A stretch of 64,000 nt of DNA from Tethya wilhelma. Lineage: Eukaryota; Porifera; Demospongiae; Tethyida; Tethyidae. The stretch covers positions 16,146,346-16,210,345 of the forward strand of contig CAXIPT010000002.1 of assembly GCA_964030475.1 (NCBI GenBank). The letters run 5' to 3'. The position numbers and the translations under genes were made by a program. Shown in pieces: positions 58,434 to 64,000 of the stretch; the first letter of the stretch is position 1; every line of letters starts with the position of its first letter. A model generated the notes under the pieces. It saw nothing but the letters and a program-made list of their open reading frames with translations. It was not told the origin of the DNA and did no database searches.

Positions 58434-59222
58434 TAGAATTACTACTGTAATCCTTGACACATGTGAGGGCTAATGACTGAGTTTTATTCCTTCACTACTT
58501 CAAATGAGTTTCTGTACATGCACAAGACATTTTGTTCAAAGGAAACAAATTTCACAGATTTGCTTCCAATTGGCAGTTTTAATTTGGGGGATTCAATTTT
58601 CACTGATTGTCTTGCTTGCCATTAATTGCGATAGTACTACACGGCAAATTCACACATTTTTTTGAGCATTTCCCCCAAATCCACAAAATCCACGAAATCC
58701 AAAAAGATTTACTTCCCTCAAAAAAAATGCCCTATATACGGTACCTTCCTTTAGTGTGTACATAATTGTATATAATTATATTGACACTGTGTATGAAATA
58801 CTAAAAAAGATTGTTTGCATTTGAAAAAATTGGTGCATCTGTCTGTAATGTCTTACTTTCTCACTGTGTATTTTTATACCTTTGTTTAAGGCACTGTCAA
58901 CCTACAGTCAGAGGAGGTACAACAATCAGGCTGGCTGCTGAGCTGGCACTAATTAAGGCACACAGTGATTAGTGCACATGCGCACAGTGATTAGTAGGCC
59001 ATAATGTCATGCGGTGGCACTGATTTTGGAAGGTCCCTAATTCTTGCAGCTAGTCCAGTTCTAAACTCAGTTTCTGAATGTTTTCCTTGAATTCTGCTAC
59101 CATATAGCAGCATTGTCTATTAGGGTTTAAGTAATTCCCATCTGTTAATTAGTGCCAGCTAGGCAGCATAATAGTACTGAGCTTAGATACTTGCATGTGC
59201 ATTGTTTTGAATTACTGCTATA
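57654..59222. other. Spacer with repeats
   Basis: 58190-58375 resembles 14640-14965 (GAGCTCGAAGCT, CTGAAAAGCCTCAGAT, TTCTTGAGATA), in both cases followed by a microsatellite. 58565-58745 has GGGGGATTCAATTTT..CCCTATATACGGTA and is a probable decayed MITE. No gene. Confidence 0.5.
58373..58433 (+). repeat. (ACAG)n microsatellite
   Basis: About fifteen ACAG units in tandem. Confidence 0.95.
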
Positions 59223-59438
59223 CCGTATAGCACAAAAATTTGGCGGATTTTAATATTGGCAGATTGGCGGTTTTGGTAAGGACCGCCAATATTAAATCCG
59301 CCAAACAGTTATTTTTGCACATGCACATACGGAATACATGTATTGCTGCGTGCGCAAACGCCAAAATAAAATCCGCCAACCATGAAACTTTTGACAATCC
59401 ACCAAATTTTATTCCCGCCAATATTTTGTGCTATACGG
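59223..59438. mobile_element. TA-flanked MITE (CCGTATAGCAC ends)
   Basis: A 216-base element, CCGTATAGCACAAAAATTTG to AATATTTTGTGCTATACGG, with TA on both sides and GGCGGATT/AATCCGCC motifs inside. Same type as 15094-15321. Confidence 0.85.
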
Positions 59439-59440
59439 TA

Positions 59441-60066
59441 TACATGCCTGACTGGCTCAGTAGTGTCATAGATGACCTGTGAGATATAAGCGTTTGGAGT
59501 GTAACTGCATGTTCATGTTATTGAATTTGAGTGTTCCATAGATTATAACTAGGTTGGCCATAGCTCAGTACTCTGATGTGACATCCCAGCTTGATCAGTT
59601 GCAGGTCATTAAATCTTGGATGCAAATATGTCTGTGATAGACTAGGCTGATACCTAATCTGCTTACTTGGATCTCAATACTCAATGATGAGGGTCTTTTT
59701 GTACATGCTATATGCTGAGTGTGCCGAGGCCTATGTACCATAGCTGCCTTCATTAGGAACAGTATGCATAATTTGCATCGATAAATAATGTTTTTTATTG
59801 TGTGTGTTTACAGATAAGCAGTTATACATTTCACAAATACAAGATTTACTGTAGATAAAAATTAATGCCATTATACTATCACAAAACCCAGCCTACGCAG
59901 CTACTTCATATATACACTATGCTCTCTGTCTTAGTTTTTGTATACACTCTTGTTTATTCATATAGATGGAATGATACACCATATTTCAGTGACAGTATGA
60001 TTATGTTTTGAAACAACAACAACCACAACGGTTTGCCAAAGTTAAGTAGTATAGGCATCTCCAGGA
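59441..60066. other. Upstream region of the 60067 gene
   Basis: Probable promoter and 5' UTR; from about 59820 it is partly similar to the upstream regions of the 3023 and 50655 copies. No coding sequence. Confidence 0.45.
59887..59903 (+). promoter_or_regulatory. Conserved upstream block of the family, 60067 gene
   Basis: CCCAGCCTACGCAGCTA, 164 bases before the ATG; the TATCG part seen in the other two copies is lost. The role is inferred. Confidence 0.38.
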
Positions 60067-61848
60067 ATGTTACTACCGAGAGAGAACAGCATCAGTGTAG
60101 CCTTGCTAGTAGTGTCACTATCACTTGTCAGTTCAGAACACACCAATGTCTTAGCTACTAACTCTTGTGCTATCTCCAGTGATATTGTGGGTCAATGTCC
60201 AGCTTGGTTCAAACCTGGCATTGGTGGCGAGAACACATGTCAGTGTGGAAATACAGTGAGTGATTATATTCAATGTGACAGCAACACAAACAAAACAAGA
60301 CTCAATCAAGAGTTCTGTGTTTCCTTTGAGGCTGAGCGCCAAACCACATATTGTGGACTGTGTCCTTACAACAACTGGAGAGACAACAGCAGTGCTTCTC
60401 TTCAGCTAGAGGTTACCCTCCCACCCAATGTCCACCAGTTCAATGAAATGTGTGAAGAGGAGTTCAATAGGACTGGTCTGTTATGCAGTGAGTGTATGCC
60501 AGGATTGGGGCCAGCTGTTCTCTTGAGGAGAAAGTGTGTGAAGTGTTTTGACAGTAGATATGGATGGCTTGTCTACATTACAGCAGCACTGGGTCCAACC
60601 ACCCTCTTTTGTATCATAGTCATCATTTGTCGCATTAATGCAAATGCACCCATCATGAATGTGTTAGTAATGTTTTGTCAGATAATTTCCTACTTACTTC
60701 TTGACACCAAAAGTTTGCTCGGAGGTTTGAAAGAGCTAAGATCTGCCCTATTGGGTGTGCTATCATTTTATGGCATTTGGAATCTTGACTTCTTTCGTGA
60801 TGTGATCCCCTCATTTTGTATCAGTTCTAAAATGAACATGCTTCAAGTGATAGCCCTTGACTATCTTGCTGCATTGTATCCCCTTGTAGTTACAGCTGTT
60901 GTGTACTATTGCATTGAGTGGCATGATAGAGGGTGCAAGGTGCTAGTTAGTTTGTGGAAACCATTCCATCCATGTTTTGTTCAGTTTAGAAGAGGGCTGG
61001 ACATCAAAGGATCTGTTGTGAATGTATTTGCAACTTTCACAATTCTTTCTTATTGCAAGCTTTTGTACATCTGTTTTAGTTTGCTAAGACCAATTTCCCT
61101 CTACAATGGCTGTGGTGAAAGAACTACCGTGGTTTACAATGATCCTTCAGTGGTATTTATAAGCAAGTTTCACTTACCCTATGCCATAGTGGCCATTGTA
61201 TTCCTCTTGCTGTTTAATTTTCTTCCTCTGGTGTTCATTTTATTGTATCAAAACAAACTCTTCCAAAGGTGTCTTCAAACATGTAGAATGAATGTGATCT
61301 TGTTCTCTGAGTTGGCTAGGGTCTGTCACATTCATTACAAGGATGGTATTGATGGAACACCTGACTGTCGTTGGTACGCTGGGATTTACTTTGTGTATCG
61401 AATTGTCTTCTTGGTTTGTGTTTATTTTGTTTGGTTGAGCTCCTATCAGCAGCTTATTCAAATTATACTACTTGCATTTACTCTAAGCATCACTCTGTTG
61501 TGTTCATTCTTAAAACCATATAAGAAAAATATGTATAGTTTTTTTGACTCCATTCAGCTTGGAATTACAACATTCACAATAGCGTACTCAGGCTTTACTA
61601 GATCAGAGACACAGCAAGCAACAGTTGGTTCCCTCATACCGATACTCATCATTGGTTCACTGCCTCTACTCTACTTTCTTTGCCTTATCATTTTCAAAGT
61701 TCTTCAAATTATAATCTCTTTTGAATGTACTCAAACTCTTTTACAAGCTGCTAAGAACCGTGTGTTACGTCAAGAGCCTATTGTTCCTCATCGATTGGAT
61801 CACTCCTTTGAATACGAGCCATTACTACCACCAGTAGAGACAGCTTGA
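60067..61848 (+). CDS. Polytopic Cys-rich membrane protein, intact (593 aa)
   Basis: Complete single-exon member with signal peptide 1-24, Cys-rich ectodomain (CPAWF, CQCGNTVSDY, CGLCPYN, GLLCSECMPG, KCVKCFDS), nine or ten hydrophobic segments, FSELARVCHIHYKDGIDGTPDCRW split across the loop before the late segments, and the tail QEPIVPHRLDHSFEYEPLL. The TTYCGLCPYN stretch adds one Cys compared with the GGLCPYN of most copies, which might leave an unpaired cysteine. Its last membrane segments (LIPILIIGSLPLLYFLCLIIF) are nearly those of copy 1, although other parts match other copies better, a mosaic pattern. No lesions; probably expressed. Function unknown. Confidence 0.88.
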   Translation: MLLPRENSISVALLVVSLSLVSSEHTNVLATNSCAISSDIVGQCPAWFKPGIGGENTCQCGNTVSDYIQCDSNTNKTRLNQEFCVSFEAERQTTYCGLCPYNNWRDNSSASLQLEVTLPPNVHQFNEMCEEEFNRTGLLCSECMPGLGPAVLLRRKCVKCFDSRYGWLVYITAALGPTTLFCIIVIICRINANAPIMNVLVMFCQIISYLLLDTKSLLGGLKELRSALLGVLSFYGIWNLDFFRDVIPSFCISSKMNMLQVIALDYLAALYPLVVTAVVYYCIEWHDRGCKVLVSLWKPFHPCFVQFRRGLDIKGSVVNVFATFTILSYCKLLYICFSLLRPISLYNGCGERTTVVYNDPSVVFISKFHLPYAIVAIVFLLLFNFLPLVFILLYQNKLFQRCLQTCRMNVILFSELARVCHIHYKDGIDGTPDCRWYAGIYFVYRIVFLVCVYFVWLSSYQQLIQIILLAFTLSITLLCSFLKPYKKNMYSFFDSIQLGITTFTIAYSGFTRSETQQATVGSLIPILIIGSLPLLYFLCLIIFKVLQIIISFECTQTLLQAAKNRVLRQEPIVPHRLDHSFEYEPLLPPVETA

Positions 61849-63099
61849 GCGCTAGTGGGGAAAGCAACTTCATACATTGTTCAGTTTATGTTAAAGACTT
61901 CTTCACTAACATACAGTTACATGATGAGATGTTTATTCTCCTTACAAAATTTTTTAGCTTTTTTATGTGATTTTAATACTATGGTCATAGATTTGACAAA
62001 CAGCTTGGATATTTGAGCACCTAAATTGTACATTTGTTTACAAAGTCTACGCAAAAACAAACAAACAATTCATCAAGTAGAATTATAAGTGCCAATCCTG
62101 ATTATCTTACCTGAAGTATTGTCTGAGTTTGTCCCTGTAGCTAATTATGAGTTTATTTTGTATGTGCATGCATATATAATTGCATTAATATTAAAGTACT
62201 TGCTAGAATTTTTCCTTCAGTATTTATTTTCTATTGCCTAAACAACACTCATTAGCAAAATTTTCCTAACTGCATGTATGGACTCAAGTTTGAGTACCAC
62301 TGAAAATTTTTTTTGACTCTTGAGAGATGTCTTTTAAAAATTACATCTGGAATCCAGGTGTCACCTTATTTCTGTATACCTTGGTACATTTGGAGATGAA
62401 ATAGCATGTTGGCCTTGACGTGGAAGGGCACTTTAATTAGAGTCTGTTTAGTAGTTCATCCAGTTTTTACATCTTGATCTCACCAGAAATGATCTATATC
62501 TTATACCCATGATTGTAAGTGTGTAATATGTAAGTTTAGTGCACAGAAAGACTATAATATTATAACAACACATATTGGCTCACATATAAGTGTGTTATTT
62601 CTCTAAGAGAATATGCTATGTATCTATGGATACCCTCTTTCAATCAAGGCCGCAATATATTTCAGTCCCAAGAATTAGGCAAAAAACAACTGTTATTACA
62701 ACTATAGTACTTACTATAAAAGGATTGACTGTCAGAAAAAAGAGCCCAGAAGGCATAGATACTTACACAGAATAGTACACATGAGCTATAGCATACCACT
62801 TGCATAGTAAAGTACAGAGTTTATGCATGCAATATGAATAGGTGGAGCTTTGCATTAAATAGGCAAGGATTATCCCACACACTCTACTAATCTACCATTA
62901 ATTTTCCTAGATCCGCCAATGCTGATTGTGTTATTGAAAGTAGTGGTGTTGTTGTGTATTGCTTTATAGTTAGTTCCCATTATATATAAAACTGTCCCCA
63001 TTTGAACCTGATTGCTTCAAGTATACCTTAACAGATTGAATCAAACAGAAGAACTAAATCGGGTTAAGAAATCGGAAAAAATATAATATGATTGGAACA
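61849..63099. other. Spacer before the last copy
   Basis: Contains the shared short 3' UTR (GCTAGTGGGGAAAGC..), then AT-rich DNA. No gene; the small frame at 62590-62775 has no recognisable feature. Confidence 0.45.
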
Positions 63100-64000
63100 A
63101 TGATACTGCCAAAAGAGAACAGCATCAGTGTAGCCTTGCTAGTAGTGTTACTATCACTTGTCACTTCAGAACACACCAATGTCTTAGCTACAAACTCTTG
63201 TGTTATTTCCAATGACATTGCAAGTCAATGTCCAGCTTGGTTCAAACCAGGCAATGGTGGTGAGAACACATGTCAGTGTGGAAATACAGTGAGTGATTAC
63301 ATTCAATGTGACAGCAATACGAACCAAACCAAACTTTATCAGGAGTTTTGTGTTTCATTTGATCCTAAACGTCAGACTACCTATAGTGGTTCTTGTCCTT
63401 ACAACAACTGGAGAGACAACAGCAGTGCTTCTCTTCAGCTAGAGGTTACCCTCCCACCCAATGTCCACCAGTTCAATGAAATGTGTGAAGAGGAGTTCAA
63501 TAGGACTGGTCTGTTATGCAGTGAGTGTATGCCAGGATTGGGGCCAGCTGTTCTCTTGAGGAGAAAGTGTGTGAAGTGTTTTGACAGTGGATACGGATGG
63601 CTTGTCTACATTACAGCAGCATTGGGTCCAACCACCCTCTTTTGTATTATAGTCGTCATTTGTCGCATTAATGCAAATGCACCTATCATTAATATTGTAA
63701 TAATGTTCTGTGAGATAATTGTCCTTTTTTCTATGAGAACAAAGGTTTGCTTGACAGTTCTGAAGAGTTAAAGCCTCTCTTGGTGGGCGTACAGTCATTT
63801 TATGGCATTTGGAATCTTGACTTCTTTCGTTATATGATCCCTGCATTTTGTATCAGCTCTAAAATGAACATGCTTCAAGTGATAGCCCTTGACTATCTTG
63901 TTGCATTGTATCCCCTTGTAGTTACAGCTGTTGTGTACTATTGCATTGAGTGGCATGACAGAGGGTGTAAGGTGCTAGTTAGTTTGTGGAAACCATTCCA
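63100..64000 (+). pseudogene. Membrane protein family, last copy, frameshift and window edge
   Basis: The family ATG is at 63100 (AACAATGATACTGCC); the in-frame ATG at 63088 would add four residues. Signal peptide, ectodomain and first membrane segment are intact. In the second segment, near 63726-63732, GTCCTTTTTTCTATGAG is one base short of keeping frame, so the sequence ends in a stop at 63769-63771. In the corrected frame the family reads on (SSEELKPLLVGVQSFYGIWNLDFF) to the window end. The break is in a T run, so sequence error is a real possibility. FRYMIPAFC replaces FRDVIPSFC. Confidence 0.78.

Overview
The window is eukaryotic, most likely from a demosponge; the overall look fits Amphimedon queenslandica, but that name is an inference. 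The reasons are: an intron-containing gene for a Delta/Jagged-type Notch ligand (an animal-only family), short GT-AG introns, AT-rich spacers, LTR and non-LTR retrotransposons, and a very high density of MITEs and foldback elements. No bacterial operons, CRISPR arrays, tRNA or rRNA genes were seen. Five single N bases (7025, 11718, 16069, 45560, 46833) sit exactly where unrelated or redundant sequence meets, so gene order across them should not be trusted.

The main content is a cluster of about a dozen copies of one intronless gene family. A complete member encodes about 593-595 residues: a signal peptide, a cysteine-rich ectodomain of about 140 residues, nine or ten predicted membrane segments, a highly conserved core and a near-invariant C-terminal tail. 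Intact members are at 50655-52442 and 60067-61848. Members that are open but cut by the window edge or an N are at 1-1203, 7026-8072 (minus) and 16070-17484. Broken members are at 3023-3986 (retrotransposon insertion), 13850-15565 (minus), 42880-44036, 55876-57653 (frameshift) and 63100-64000 (frameshift). Smaller relics lie at 9293-9580, 10201-10250, 10600-10762 and 17866-20505. The function is unknown; the architecture suggests a surface or endosomal receptor or channel-like protein.

Layout. 1-8 kb: family copies and a Ty3/gypsy-type retrotransposon. 8-17.5 kb: minus-strand pseudogenes with MITE insertions, then a 5'-truncated plus-strand copy. 17.5-29.7 kb: gene-poor repeats, a 5'-truncated non-LTR retrotransposon with an intact 645-codon ORF, and a decayed hAT transposase. 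29.8-38.2 kb: the Notch-ligand-like gene (MNNL, shortened DSL, threonine-rich stalk, one membrane helix, no EGF repeats), with a 4.8 kb intron holding a giant inverted repeat. 39.4-52.5 kb: two diverged copies of a unit made of the 5' exons of a DHX15/Prp43-like helicase followed by a family gene; both helicase pieces stop before the DEAH box. 52.5-64 kb: repeat-rich spacers and three more family copies.

In the family genes the core is nearly identical at nucleotide level, even in dead or inverted copies, while part of the ectodomain, one membrane loop and the last membrane segments vary. This looks like ongoing gene conversion around a few diversifying segments.
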